From positions 1 through 64,000 of the forward strand of contig JBOEGT010000051.1 in NCBI GenBank assembly GCA_050633585.1: a stretch of DNA of 64,000 bases. The letters run 5' to 3'. The position numbers were made by a program, and so were the translations under genes. The notes beneath the pieces were generated by a model that saw only the letters and a list, made by a program, of their open reading frames with translations, was not told where the DNA came from and made no database searches. Source of the DNA: CALKZN01 sp050633585. GTDB lineage: Bacteria; Pseudomonadota; Gammaproteobacteria; Arenicellales; Arenicellaceae. Below are positions 26,251 to 35,809 of the stretch, in pieces (the stretch's first letter is position 1; every line of letters begins with the position of its first letter).

Positions 26251-27570
26251 TTAGTTAGGCTTGTTTAGTTTGACCGAAGATTGTTCATAACGATTGGCTA
26301 ACCATAAGCTGATTGAACACCATATGATGCTTAAAAAAGCACCTAGCAATAGAATGCCACTGCTTCCGGCTCCAATCGATTTTAATGTCGTGATTAACCA
26401 TGAGCTCAAAACATTGCTTGATCGAACAACAGCAGTATCAATAAAGTTTTTTGCTTTATATTTTTCTTCCCTGCTGACAATAGAAAATAACATTTCTGAT
26501 GTAGGGTTTAAGATGGCATATTTTCCAGCTCTGGTAATAATGCTTAGCGCAATTAAACTAATAAATATTGGGAAAAAACCAATTAAAACGAAGCCCACTG
26601 TAAACACAATTGGCAAAATCAACAGCGTGTGTTTATAGCTAATCCAATTTATTAACCTGCCAGTGATAAAAATTTGTAAAAATAAAGTTAACGAGTTTAC
26701 GGCTAAGTCGGCCAGTGAAAAGAGTTTGGTTCGTTCTTGAGGTGAGGAGAATGTTTTTTCAATTGCTGTTGCTAACTCAATAGAGAGGAAAGTAGATATG
26801 ATTGCGAAAATAATACCAAAAGCTGCGATCATTCTGAGATAAGGCGATTTGAATGTGAGTTTAATTCCATCAAATATGCCCCCTTTTAAGCGCGTACTAT
26901 TAGTGTCTTGAGCATTATTGCGATGCAAACTATTTGAAAAATTATGATTAGAAGACAGTTTTTTGATCTTTAAAATACATATGATTGTTAAAGATAAAAT
27001 ACCGGCTGATATCAATAATAAATATCCAAGACCTATTTTCTCCACCAAGGTCGCTGTAATAATAGGTCCCGTTAATGCTCCTGCAGTGCCTCCGGCGGCA
27101 ATCGCGGAAAATAAACGTTTGGCTTGTTGTTTGGAAAAAGAATCATTCATATAACTCCAAAATAAGGAGATGATGAACATATTGAATACATTGACCCAAA
27201 CGTAAAAACTTCGAGATACCCACACCGATTCTTTCAGCGCATCAAATGTTTCGAACAGGAAAAAGAATGCCACTAAATTACAAGCAAAAAAAGCGGTACA
27301 AACGCTTAGAAATTGTTGAGTTTTGAAATGGGTGGTTAACCAGCCAAACACCGGAGTGATTGCAATCATGACTATTGCGGCTGATAGCAATAGCCATTGA
27401 ATATTTTCAACGCCATTTTGTATCACCATTTCGTTACGAATGGGCCTGATAATATAATAGGCGCACAAGAGTAAATAGAAATATAAACAGGCAAAGAAAA
27501 GTAAGAGCCCCTCTTCTTTGGTCTCAAGGTTGAAAAATGTTTGTAGTTTTTGCGTGGACAAAGACAACAT
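26251..27570 (-). CDS. ATP/ADP-carrier-like MFS membrane protein (NTT/TLC-related)
   Basis: 439 aa with about 12 hydrophobic segments. YYIIRPIRNEMVIQNG near residue 40 matches the RPIRDE-type signature of the ATP:ADP antiporter family (PF03219) known from Rickettsia, Chlamydia and plastids. Free-living proteobacteria often carry distant members of unknown substrate. The frame opens with TTG; I use the ATG one codon in (27570). It is 27 nt downstream of rlmB and may be read with it. Family membership is likely; nucleotide transport is not implied. Confidence 0.7.
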   Translation of the reverse strand: MLSLSTQKLQTFFNLETKEEGLLLFFACLYFYLLLCAYYIIRPIRNEMVIQNGVENIQWLLLSAAIVMIAITPVFGWLTTHFKTQQFLSVCTAFFACNLVAFFFLFETFDALKESVWVSRSFYVWVNVFNMFIISLFWSYMNDSFSKQQAKRLFSAIAAGGTAGALTGPIITATLVEKIGLGYLLLISAGILSLTIICILKIKKLSSNHNFSNSLHRNNAQDTNSTRLKGGIFDGIKLTFKSPYLRMIAAFGIIFAIISTFLSIELATAIEKTFSSPQERTKLFSLADLAVNSLTLFLQIFITGRLINWISYKHTLLILPIVFTVGFVLIGFFPIFISLIALSIITRAGKYAILNPTSEMLFSIVSREEKYKAKNFIDTAVVRSSNVLSSWLITTLKSIGAGSSGILLLGAFLSIIWCSISLWLANRYEQSSVKLNKPN

Positions 27571-27597
27571 CAAATTGATTGTATTTTCACTAACGGA

Positions 27598-28380
27598 TCA
27601 TTTATGTGCCCGTTGTCGATTGATTTCATAAAGGCAAATTCCTGTTGCGACAGAAACATTCAAGCTATTGACAACACCTGCCATGGGCAGTTTGACGAGA
27701 TAGTCGCAGGCTTCTTCAGTTAAACGACGCATGCCAGACCCTTCAGAACCTAAGACTAATGCGAGGTGGCCACTCAGGTTCGTATCGTATAGTGTTTGCT
27801 GAGCATGGTCTGTTGTACCCACTAGCCATATGCCCGCTTCTTTGATGTGTTCAATAGCTCTGTTAAGATTTGCAACGCGAAACAATGGAACTGACTCGGC
27901 TGCGCCGCTAGCGACTTTGCTAACCGTTGCATTTAATGGTGCTGAGTTTTTGTCGCTAGTAATGACAGCATCAACGCCAGCAGCATCTGCAGTTCTTAAG
28001 ATGGCGCCAAGATTATGTGGGTCTTGAATTTGGTCTAAAATCAGCAACAAACTCTGTTCGGGAAGTTCTTGTTTTAACCAGTCTTTTAGTGCTTCTGCCG
28101 TTCTTGCTTTTGGAATTAGCACTTCAGCAGCAATACCTTGAGTGACTCCAGAATAACGTTCTTTAAATGTTTCTGATGCAATGTACTGGAATGGAATGCC
28201 ATGTCTTTTGAGTGACGTCAGCGTCTGTTGCAAGCGCTGTGAAGAGCTTTGGTTGTCAGATAAAAATACATTCAGTACCTTTTCGGGGCTATTGTCCAAT
28301 AAGGTAGCAATAGGATTGATGCCTGTTATCGTGTACTGTTTGCTAGCTTTCTTGCGATGTGAGGAGGAATGTTTGGCCAT
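27598..28380 (-). CDS. rlmB: 23S rRNA (guanosine-2251-2'-O)-methyltransferase
   Basis: 260 aa SpoU/TrmH-family methyltransferase. An N-terminal substrate-binding domain (about 15-90) is followed by the knotted catalytic domain with LDQIQDPHNLGAILRTADA (motif 1), LVLGSEGSGMRRL (motif 2) and NSLNVSVATGICLYE (motif 3). It methylates G2251 in the ribosomal P loop. It follows rnr by 53 nt, the same pairing as in E. coli. Confidence 0.95.
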   Translation of the reverse strand: MAKHSSSHRKKASKQYTITGINPIATLLDNSPEKVLNVFLSDNQSSSQRLQQTLTSLKRHGIPFQYIASETFKERYSGVTQGIAAEVLIPKARTAEALKDWLKQELPEQSLLLILDQIQDPHNLGAILRTADAAGVDAVITSDKNSAPLNATVSKVASGAAESVPLFRVANLNRAIEHIKEAGIWLVGTTDHAQQTLYDTNLSGHLALVLGSEGSGMRRLTEEACDYLVKLPMAGVVNSLNVSVATGICLYEINRQRAHK

Positions 28381-28433
28381 ATTTTAGGTGATAGGTGTGA
28401 ATTTAGACATTGTCATATAAACAACGATTTAAG

Positions 28434-30743
28434 CTAGTGTTTGCCCTTTTTCGATAGTTTTTTACGGCTGTGTTTTTTTGATCTGGTTTGAGGCTTATTG
28501 CTATGTTTTTTAGCATGCTTTTGCGAAGATGATTTTGATTTATTTGCTAAGTCAAAATCAATTCGTTTTTGCTCAAGGTCTACTCTAGAAACAATAATGG
28601 TGATTTTTTGGCCCGCTTGGTAGTTTTGACCAGATGATTCTCCGCGCAGGCATCGCTTAGTTTCATCGAACACAAAGTAGTCATCACCTAGGTTTGCAAT
28701 ATGGACTAGCCCTTCTACGTAATGATCATCTAATTCTATAAACAAGCCAAAGTCAACGACAGTAATAATGGTGCCAGACAGTTTTTCGCCTACTTTATGG
28801 CTCATGTATTCACACTTCAACCATTGTGTCACTGCACGAGTTGCTTTTTCTGCACGGCGTTCTGTTGAAGAAGTTTGTTCCGCCATCGCGGTGACTGTTT
28901 CAAAGACTTCATCGTTGTCTTTAGCACTTGCATCGTTGATCAGCTTTTTTAACTGACGATGTACGTGTAAATCGGAATAGCGCCTAATGGGTGAGGTGAA
29001 ATGTGTATAGGACGAAAACGCCAACGCAAAGTGTCCATCATTCTCTTGTGAATACCGCGCTTGCTTAAAGCTGCGCAGTAGCGCTTGATTAATAATTTTA
29101 GTTTCAGTTTTACCTTCTGGAAGTTTATTTAATAACTTGGTGTAATCTAACGGACTAGGTTCATTCCCTCCTGGAAGGATTGCGCCAAATTGTCGGATAA
29201 ACTCCCGTGTCTCTTCAATTTTTTCTTCGTCTGGTTGTTCGTGAACCCTGTATATGCCTGCCAAACTTGAATCACTTAAAGCATCTGCGGCACAAATATT
29301 AGCCGCCAACATGCACTCTTCAATTAAACGATGAGCAAAGTTGCGTTCTCTGGGAATTATTTTATCTATCTTTCTGTCGTCATTAAAAACGATCATGGGT
29401 TCAGCAATATTTAAATCAATTGACCCCTTTTCACGTCGCTTGGCACCTAATAGTTTCGCAAGCCTCTCTAGTTCGTGTAATGATTCAACTACTTTATCTT
29501 TGGAGAGTGAAATGGGTAATAGCTCTTGATCCGAAGTCTGTCGTTTTGTGTTTAGGTAGCCTGCGACTTGTTCATAGGTGAGTCTTGCATGTGAATGCAT
29601 AACGGCTTGATAAAATTCAAAATGTTTGATCTCTCCTTTTTGTGTGATTTCCATGTCACAGACCATGCATAAACGATCAACATTAGGGTTTAATGAGCAT
29701 AAGCCATTACTCAACACTTCTGGTAGCATCGGAATAACTTGCCTAGGAAAGTAGACTGAGTTGCCTCGGAGCCACGCTTCTGAATCCAAAGCCGTTTTCA
29801 ATTTAACGTAATGGGACACGTCTGCAATAGCGACGACTAGCCTAAAGCCATTGCCTTGTTGTTCGCAAAAAACGGCATCATCAAAGTCGCGTGCGTCTGC
29901 TCCATCAATAGTGACTAAGGGTAAGTGTCGAATATCGTTGCGATTAGGGAAATCGTCACCATTGACGTCTTTTGGCAGTTTTTGTGTTTCTTTATCAATG
30001 TTGCTAGGCCACTCATCAGGAATCGAGAATTCATTTTTTGCAATTTCTATTTCCATGCCTGGTGCTAAATAATCACCAAGAATCTCAATCACTTGACCTA
30101 CGGGTTGGAAGTTTTTCGTTGGAAATTGTGTAATTTTGCATATCACAACTTGCCCGCTGTCTGGCAAATTTTCCAGTTCTTTTAAAGAGTCTGGGGGAAT
30201 GAAGATATCCTGAGAGATGCGCTGATCATTAGGGACCACAAAGTTAAGTCCACGTTCAGTAAAGAATCGACCGACGACTTCTTCAGAGCCTCTTTCTACA
30301 ATGTCGATAATGTGTCCGAGGCGTTTATTGCGACGATCTTTTCCAGTGACTCTAACGTTGACGGTGTCTCCATGTAATACTTCATGCATATCATGGTTTC
30401 GTAAAAAGATTTTTTCACCGCCGTTTATGGGTAAAACATAGCCATGCCCATCCGTGTGGCCGACAATCTTTCCGATGACTTCTTTAATTTGATCTTGAAT
30501 AGCCCAACGATTTCGTCTGACTTGGGTTATTTTCCCTTCTTCTCGTAAATACTCGAGAGTTTTATAGGTTTCTTCGATACCTCGTTTGCCTCCTTGGCCA
30601 AGTACCTGAGCTATTTCACGCGTTGCAACGGCTTCGTGCTTTTGTTTTAGATAGGTAAGGACAATGTCCCCACGTAGTCGTGAATGCTTTTTAGATGTTT
30701 GTTTTGATTGTTTTTTATTCGTTGTGTTTTTATTAGTTGTCAT
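28434..30743 (-). CDS. rnr: Ribonuclease R
   Basis: 769 aa 3'-5' exoribonuclease. Order: an HTH-type N-terminus (about 25-85), cold-shock domains, the RNB catalytic domain with VTIDGADARDFDDAVF (catalytic aspartates) near residues 275-290, an S1 domain (SGTIITVVDFGLFIEL, about 650-720), and a lysine/serine-rich tail ending in KKHSRKKLSKKGKH. It degrades structured RNA and takes part in trans-translation. NsrR, usually just upstream in enterobacteria, is absent: purA comes next. Confidence 0.97.
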   Translation of the reverse strand: MTTNKNTTNKKQSKQTSKKHSRLRGDIVLTYLKQKHEAVATREIAQVLGQGGKRGIEETYKTLEYLREEGKITQVRRNRWAIQDQIKEVIGKIVGHTDGHGYVLPINGGEKIFLRNHDMHEVLHGDTVNVRVTGKDRRNKRLGHIIDIVERGSEEVVGRFFTERGLNFVVPNDQRISQDIFIPPDSLKELENLPDSGQVVICKITQFPTKNFQPVGQVIEILGDYLAPGMEIEIAKNEFSIPDEWPSNIDKETQKLPKDVNGDDFPNRNDIRHLPLVTIDGADARDFDDAVFCEQQGNGFRLVVAIADVSHYVKLKTALDSEAWLRGNSVYFPRQVIPMLPEVLSNGLCSLNPNVDRLCMVCDMEITQKGEIKHFEFYQAVMHSHARLTYEQVAGYLNTKRQTSDQELLPISLSKDKVVESLHELERLAKLLGAKRREKGSIDLNIAEPMIVFNDDRKIDKIIPRERNFAHRLIEECMLAANICAADALSDSSLAGIYRVHEQPDEEKIEETREFIRQFGAILPGGNEPSPLDYTKLLNKLPEGKTETKIINQALLRSFKQARYSQENDGHFALAFSSYTHFTSPIRRYSDLHVHRQLKKLINDASAKDNDEVFETVTAMAEQTSSTERRAEKATRAVTQWLKCEYMSHKVGEKLSGTIITVVDFGLFIELDDHYVEGLVHIANLGDDYFVFDETKRCLRGESSGQNYQAGQKITIIVSRVDLEQKRIDFDLANKSKSSSQKHAKKHSNKPQTRSKKHSRKKLSKKGKH

Positions 30744-30851
30744 TCAACCTCAAAGGTGAGTGTTGTCATTATCATGTTGTTTAGTTAACAAGCTATTATC
30801 CTAGCGTGTGACATAATAATGACAATATCTCATGTTATTGCCTATTTGTTG

Positions 30852-32147
30852 TTAGGCTAAAAAAGGGTTCTTCAGAACCATAGTATGAGCTCGGTCAGGG
30901 CCAGTAGAAATAATATCCATCGGCACACCGATCAATTCTTCTAAACGTTTAATATATGCTTTTGCATTGGCGGGTAGTTGATCAAAATCAACGACACCGT
31001 ATGTTTCTTCTGTCCAGCCGGGCAATGTTTCGTAAATTGGAATGCATTTTTCCAACTTCTCGGCACCTATGGGAGCAACATCCACGCGCTCACCATCTAA
31101 CTCATAGCCGACGCATATTTTAATGTCATTTAAACCATCTAGTACGTCCAGTTTTGTCAGACAGAGAGAGCTTAGGCCATTGACTTGTCGAGAACGTCGC
31201 ATTAGAGCGGCGTCAAACCAACCACAGCGACGTTGCCGCCCAGTCGTTGCGCCAAATTCATGGCCTTTCGTACCTAAATGTTGGCCATTTTCATCGTCCA
31301 ATTCTGTTGGGAAAGGGCCTGCTCCGACACGGGTAGTATAGGCTTTAACAATGCCAAGTACTTCATCAATTTTATTGGGCCCTATACCTGAGCCAGATGC
31401 AGCCGATGAAGATGTTGTTGTTGATGATGTCACATAAGGATATGTGCCATGGTCAATATCTAACATCATGCCTTGCGCTCCCTCGAACATGATGTTTTTA
31501 CCTGCCGCTTGGTAATCATCTACGAGTTGAATGGCATCAACAGTCATAGGTGTCAGGTCTTCCTTATATTTTAAGGCTTGGTCGAGTGTTTGTTGGTAAT
31601 CGACAGGATCTACTTTGTAATAATTCGTCAGTGAAAAGTTATGATATTCCATGACGCTTTCCAGTTTTTCAGCAAAGCGATCGCTTTCAATTAAATCGCC
31701 TAAGCGTAAGCCTCGACGGGCAACTTTATCTTCATAAGCTGGGCCAATACCTCGACCTGTTGTTCCAATGGCTTTTTTGCCTCTTTTTAATTCACGGGCT
31801 TGGTCTAAAGCACAATGATAAGGCAGAATTAATGGACATGCGTTACTTAGTACAAGGCGATCCCTAACAGGGACATCATTCTGTTCTAACTGAGACATTT
31901 CTTTCAAAAGAGCGTCTGGCGCAAGTACAACGCCATTTCCTATCACACAGCGAACGTTTTCTCTTAAAATGCCTGATGGAATAAGGTGCAAAACCGTTTT
32001 TTTGCCGCCAATCACCAATGTATGCCCTGCATTATGGCCGCCTTGAAATCGCACCACTAACTCAGCTTTATCTGTTAAAAGGTCAACAACTTTGCCTTTC
32101 CCTTCATCACCCCATTGGGTTCCTACAATAACGACGTTTTTACTCAT
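30852..32147 (-). CDS. purA: Adenylosuccinate synthetase
   Basis: 431 aa enzyme joining IMP and aspartate with GTP in AMP synthesis. The N-terminal GTQWGDEGKGKVVD P-loop, GHNAGHTLV, FEGAQGMMLDIDHGTYPYVTSS and TTGRQRRCGW are all family signatures. It lies between hisZ (44 nt upstream) and rnr, as in most gammaproteobacteria with hisZ. Confidence 0.98.
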   Translation of the reverse strand: MSKNVVIVGTQWGDEGKGKVVDLLTDKAELVVRFQGGHNAGHTLVIGGKKTVLHLIPSGILRENVRCVIGNGVVLAPDALLKEMSQLEQNDVPVRDRLVLSNACPLILPYHCALDQARELKRGKKAIGTTGRGIGPAYEDKVARRGLRLGDLIESDRFAEKLESVMEYHNFSLTNYYKVDPVDYQQTLDQALKYKEDLTPMTVDAIQLVDDYQAAGKNIMFEGAQGMMLDIDHGTYPYVTSSTTTSSSAASGSGIGPNKIDEVLGIVKAYTTRVGAGPFPTELDDENGQHLGTKGHEFGATTGRQRRCGWFDAALMRRSRQVNGLSSLCLTKLDVLDGLNDIKICVGYELDGERVDVAPIGAEKLEKCIPIYETLPGWTEETYGVVDFDQLPANAKAYIKRLEELIGVPMDIISTGPDRAHTMVLKNPFLA

Positions 32148-32191
32148 GTTTTAAATTTTGCTTGAAAATGTTTGGGGGATCGTTGATAAAA

Positions 32192-33199
32192 TTAAGACTG
32201 GCTTGCTAATAGTTTAAGGTCTGCGCTGAAACCAGTTGCTGCGCGTGGTTTTTGGTTTGATCCACTAAAACCATGGTAACGACCACCTTTTGCTATGGCT
32301 CTGCCCTCACCTTTAGTAAAGGTTTGGAAAGTTAAACCTGTGTGGTAGCGATAACCATGCAATTCAGATAGGTCAATGTGTAAATTGACATCACTACTTT
32401 GTTTAACATGTTCCGCTAGCTCACTTAATTCGCTAGTGGCTTGTTGAATCTTGTGTGCTGATGCTTCATGTTCAGCAATACTTAATTTAACAGCCGCATT
32501 GTTTTGAAACTTTTCTAAAACTGATATATCTCCTCTTGCTTTAGATAATGCAACAAAAGCGCCTAGATTGTAATCGGAACTGTCGTTTAAGGCGAGTATA
32601 TCTGGTGTAGATTTTCTTAATAGTGCGTCATAAATTTGATTGGACAAAATAGAATCAATATTAAGTGCATCAATAAGTGCCGAGAAAATTCCAACATGGC
32701 TCAAACTTAACGTGATATTGCTGATGCCTAATGCTTCGAACGATAGTTCATGCATTTCAAGCATTGCATCAATAATGTTTTTGTCAGCGTTTAATGACTC
32801 TTCGCCAAAAATTTCAGCGCCAATCTGTAACAACTCCCGTGAAGCACCGAGAGTCATGGGTTTCGTTCTGAGCACTGTTCCTATGTAACATAATTTATTA
32901 ATAGTATTCGTTGCTAAACGATGTGCGTCAATTTGCGCTATTTGAGGCGTCATATCAGCACGAATACCTAATGTTTTATGGCTATCGTAATCTGGAACCT
33001 TAAACGTCTGTGTGGTTAATTCAGCACCTGCACCTTGTATTAAGTTATCCAAAAACTCAATCATAGGTGGAAATACTAAATTAAACCCTCTTGCTTGGAA
33101 TCCATCTAAAATATTACGACGTAATTTTTCTAGCTTTGCGGCTTCTTGCGGAAGAATTTCATTCACGCCTTGCGGGAGTAACCAAATGGGTGCTGACAT
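32192..33199 (-). CDS. hisZ: ATP phosphoribosyltransferase regulatory subunit HisZ
   Basis: 335 aa paralogue of histidyl-tRNA synthetase lacking the anticodon domain. LLPQGVNEILPQEAAKLE opens the class II fold, RADMTPQIAQIDAHRL is motif 2, and GGRYHGF near the end matches motif 3 but without full synthetase residues. HisZ activates the short form of HisG, so a short HisG elsewhere in the genome is predicted. It is somewhat shorter than commonly annotated members (about 390 aa). The neighbours hflC-DUF2065-hisZ-purA are conserved. Confidence 0.92.
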   Translation of the reverse strand: MSAPIWLLPQGVNEILPQEAAKLEKLRRNILDGFQARGFNLVFPPMIEFLDNLIQGAGAELTTQTFKVPDYDSHKTLGIRADMTPQIAQIDAHRLATNTINKLCYIGTVLRTKPMTLGASRELLQIGAEIFGEESLNADKNIIDAMLEMHELSFEALGISNITLSLSHVGIFSALIDALNIDSILSNQIYDALLRKSTPDILALNDSSDYNLGAFVALSKARGDISVLEKFQNNAAVKLSIAEHEASAHKIQQATSELSELAEHVKQSSDVNLHIDLSELHGYRYHTGLTFQTFTKGEGRAIAKGGRYHGFSGSNQKPRAATGFSADLKLLASQS

Positions 33200-33268
33200 A
33201 TTAATTTGTTTGTGTCGATGGAACTAATATCTTGTGAGAATTAGCGGGTTTAATTTAAGCCCTATATT

Positions 33269-33457
33269 CTATTTGATGGCATATAAGAGTGCTATACCTA
33301 AAACGATAGAAATTCCTCCAACAATGCGAATATTGTTATCTGGGAGGTTCAAAATTTGTAACAGCGTACGTTTTAATCCGTTTGGGTTAAATAATGGCAG
33401 GATGCCTTCTATAATTAAATAGAAGGCAAATCCTACACCTAGCGCTTCCCAGTCCAT
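33269..33457 (-). CDS. DUF2065 (YjeT-like) small membrane protein
   Basis: 62 aa with two membrane helices (about 6-23 and 42-60) and the short loop NPNGLKRTLLQILNLPDNNIR, which is the hallmark of DUF2065. Function is unknown. It sits 18 nt after hflC, exactly where yjeT lies in E. coli, and is probably co-translated with hflKC. A role alongside the FtsH-HflKC complex is guessed from position only. Confidence 0.88.
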   Translation of the reverse strand: MDWEALGVGFAFYLIIEGILPLFNPNGLKRTLLQILNLPDNNIRIVGGISIVLGIALLYAIK

Positions 33458-33475
33458 TTGCTTGGAAGTATAAGA

Positions 33476-34336
33476 CTACTGCCCTGATTTAAAAAACTTA
33501 AAGAACTCTGAGTTCGGGTCAATGACTAATAAGTCGTTACCGCTTTCAAATGTTTTCTTATATGCATTTAAGCTTCGATACAGTTCATAGAATTGTTCGT
33601 CTTTGCCAAACGCATCGGCGAATACTTTAGTCGATTGAGCGTCGCCATCACCTCGAAGAATCTGTGCTTTGCGAATTGCCTCGGCAACAATCACTTGTTG
33701 TTGTCGGTCAGCGTCTGCTCTAATTTGAATCGCTTTCTCTTCCCCTTCAGCACGTTTCTCTTTAGCAATTCGTGTTCGCTCCGAACGCATACGAGCAAAG
33801 ACGTTGTCTTGAATCTCATCGGCTAAATCGACACGCTTTAAACGAACATCAATGACTTCGATACCAATGGCTGAGGCTTCTTCATCGACGGCTTTTTGAA
33901 CAGATTCGACAATATCCGATCTGTCGCTTGAAACGACTTGGCGAATGGTGCGTTTTGCAATTTGTTCTTTCAAGCTATTATTTACTTTTTGTTGTAAACG
34001 ATTTTCAGCACGGGATTTCGTTGTAACTGATTTGAAATAAGTTTGTAAATCTTTAATTTTCCATTTAACAAAGCTATCAATCAGAAGTTCTTCTTTATTA
34101 ATCGTTAAAAATCGTTCTGGTGCTTTATCCATGGTTTGAATACGAATATCATATTTCTGAATCGTATTAACAACTGGCATTTTAAAACTCAAGCCAGGCT
34201 GAATTTCTTCACCAGAGAATTCACCAAATTGAAACTTTAAGCCGCGTTCCCATTCGTTAATGGTGAACATTGACGACTTTATTGATACAAACAATAAAAA
34301 ACCGATAATGATGATAGGTAATATACGCTTTTCCAT
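33476..34336 (-). CDS. hflC: HflC, modulator of FtsH protease
   Basis: 286 aa SPFH/prohibitin-type protein with an N-terminal membrane anchor (about 5-22), the SPFH domain (about 24-190) and a coiled coil rich in charged residues (RSERTRIAKEKRAEGEEKAI). It forms a large periplasmic cage with HflK around FtsH. It starts one base after the hflK stop. Confidence 0.96.
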   Translation of the reverse strand: MEKRILPIIIIGFLLFVSIKSSMFTINEWERGLKFQFGEFSGEEIQPGLSFKMPVVNTIQKYDIRIQTMDKAPERFLTINKEELLIDSFVKWKIKDLQTYFKSVTTKSRAENRLQQKVNNSLKEQIAKRTIRQVVSSDRSDIVESVQKAVDEEASAIGIEVIDVRLKRVDLADEIQDNVFARMRSERTRIAKEKRAEGEEKAIQIRADADRQQQVIVAEAIRKAQILRGDGDAQSTKVFADAFGKDEQFYELYRSLNAYKKTFESGNDLLVIDPNSEFFKFFKSGQ

Positions 34337-34337
34337 G

Positions 34338-35561
34338 TTATCGACCCTCTCTTACTGATGAACGAGTTCGTGATGATTTATTGATGATAGATTCGACTTG
34401 GCTGTTGTTGATTTTATTTGTCGGCAGCGCTGTATTCTTGTTTGATTGATTTTTTTCTAAGATCTTATCAATCGGTAAATACATAAGGCTATTACCGCCA
34501 TTTTCTCCAACCATGACTTTACTCGTATTTGAAAGAACTTGTTCCATTGTTTCAAGGTATAAGCGTTTTCGAGTAATTTCCGGTGCTTTTTGATATTCAG
34601 TCAGAATCTGGTTGAAACGTTCCGCTTCACCCGTCGCTTCTGCAACGATGGTTTCTTTATAACCTTCCGCTTCTTGAACAATTCGAGAAGCTTCACCACG
34701 TGCCCGAGGAACTAAGTCATTAGCGTAGGCTTGAGCATCGTTTTCTTTTCGGATCTTATCTTGATCAGCTTTTACAACATCATCAAAAGCATCACTCACT
34801 GGGCTTGGCGGTTTTGCGTCTTGAATTTCAACTGATTCAACTAAGATGCCTGTTTGGTAGCGATCAAGAATCGTTTGCAACACTTCTTTAGTGTTGATAT
34901 CCACTTCACGTCGACCTTTAGTTAATAGGTCGTCCATTGTTTTGCTTCCGACGACTTCTCTTAACGCACTTTCAGTTGCTCCACGAACAACGCTATCTAA
35001 TTCACCACGTTGTTCTACGTTACCCACATTAAAAATTAATGATTGAAGATTTTTAATGGTGTATTGCACGGCCATAGTGACATCAACAATATTTTCATCA
35101 TTGGTCAACATTAGTGCTTCTTTAGGCTTTGCTTGCCCACCTCTGTAGCCAACCTCGACGGTACGAATTTTGTTCGTATCGACTTGAAACTTTGTTTCAA
35201 TTGGCCAGATAGCAAAGTTTAAACCCGCTATATCTGTTCGGTTATATTCACCAAAACGTAAGACGACACTTTCTTGACCCTCTTTAACGGTGTAAACAGA
35301 TTTGAATCCAACAAAAAGAATGGCGCCAATGAGTATCACGGGAAGCGTTAGCCATGATGGGAGTGTTGGTCTATTGCCTCCGCCACCATTACCGCGATTG
35401 TTATTACCCCCACGGCCGCCGCCTAGGCTGTCTTTCAAGTTCTTGAGCATATCCTCTATTTCATTGTTGCCGCCACGGTTACCATTAGGTCGACGATTGT
35501 CGCCATTGTTACCATTGCTAGAGTTTGAGGATTTTCCAGACCCAGGTTCATTCCAAGGCAT
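34338..35561 (-). CDS. hflK: HflK, modulator of FtsH protease
   Basis: 407 aa. The first 65 residues are cytoplasmic and rich in Gly and Asn (GGGRGGNNNRGNGGGG), then a membrane helix (about 72-92), the SPFH domain and a coiled coil with ARGEASRIVQEAEGYKE. It partners with HflC. The glycine/asparagine-rich tail is usual for HflK. It lies about 250 nt downstream of hflX. Confidence 0.96.
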   Translation of the reverse strand: MPWNEPGSGKSSNSSNGNNGDNRRPNGNRGGNNEIEDMLKNLKDSLGGGRGGNNNRGNGGGGNRPTLPSWLTLPVILIGAILFVGFKSVYTVKEGQESVVLRFGEYNRTDIAGLNFAIWPIETKFQVDTNKIRTVEVGYRGGQAKPKEALMLTNDENIVDVTMAVQYTIKNLQSLIFNVGNVEQRGELDSVVRGATESALREVVGSKTMDDLLTKGRREVDINTKEVLQTILDRYQTGILVESVEIQDAKPPSPVSDAFDDVVKADQDKIRKENDAQAYANDLVPRARGEASRIVQEAEGYKETIVAEATGEAERFNQILTEYQKAPEITRKRLYLETMEQVLSNTSKVMVGENGGNSLMYLPIDKILEKNQSNKNTALPTNKINNSQVESIINKSSRTRSSVREGR

Positions 35562-35809
35562 ATTGTTCTCCAGTATCTATGTTGTTATGCGTGAATTATA
35601 AGGCATGACTTGTATTCTAACGTTATCTTGAATAAGGGTGTTTTTCTTGAAATCAAGTGACTGCCCACTTATTTTCGCGTATTTCTTGCCCTATTCCAAG
35701 ACCGGATTATAGAACCAATTATCACTTTTGTATGTGATTGTTATGTGCTTGATTGTATTTCTTTTCTGTTTATTTTTTTTATGTAATTGTTTCGCTCTCT
35801 ATCCGTTTT

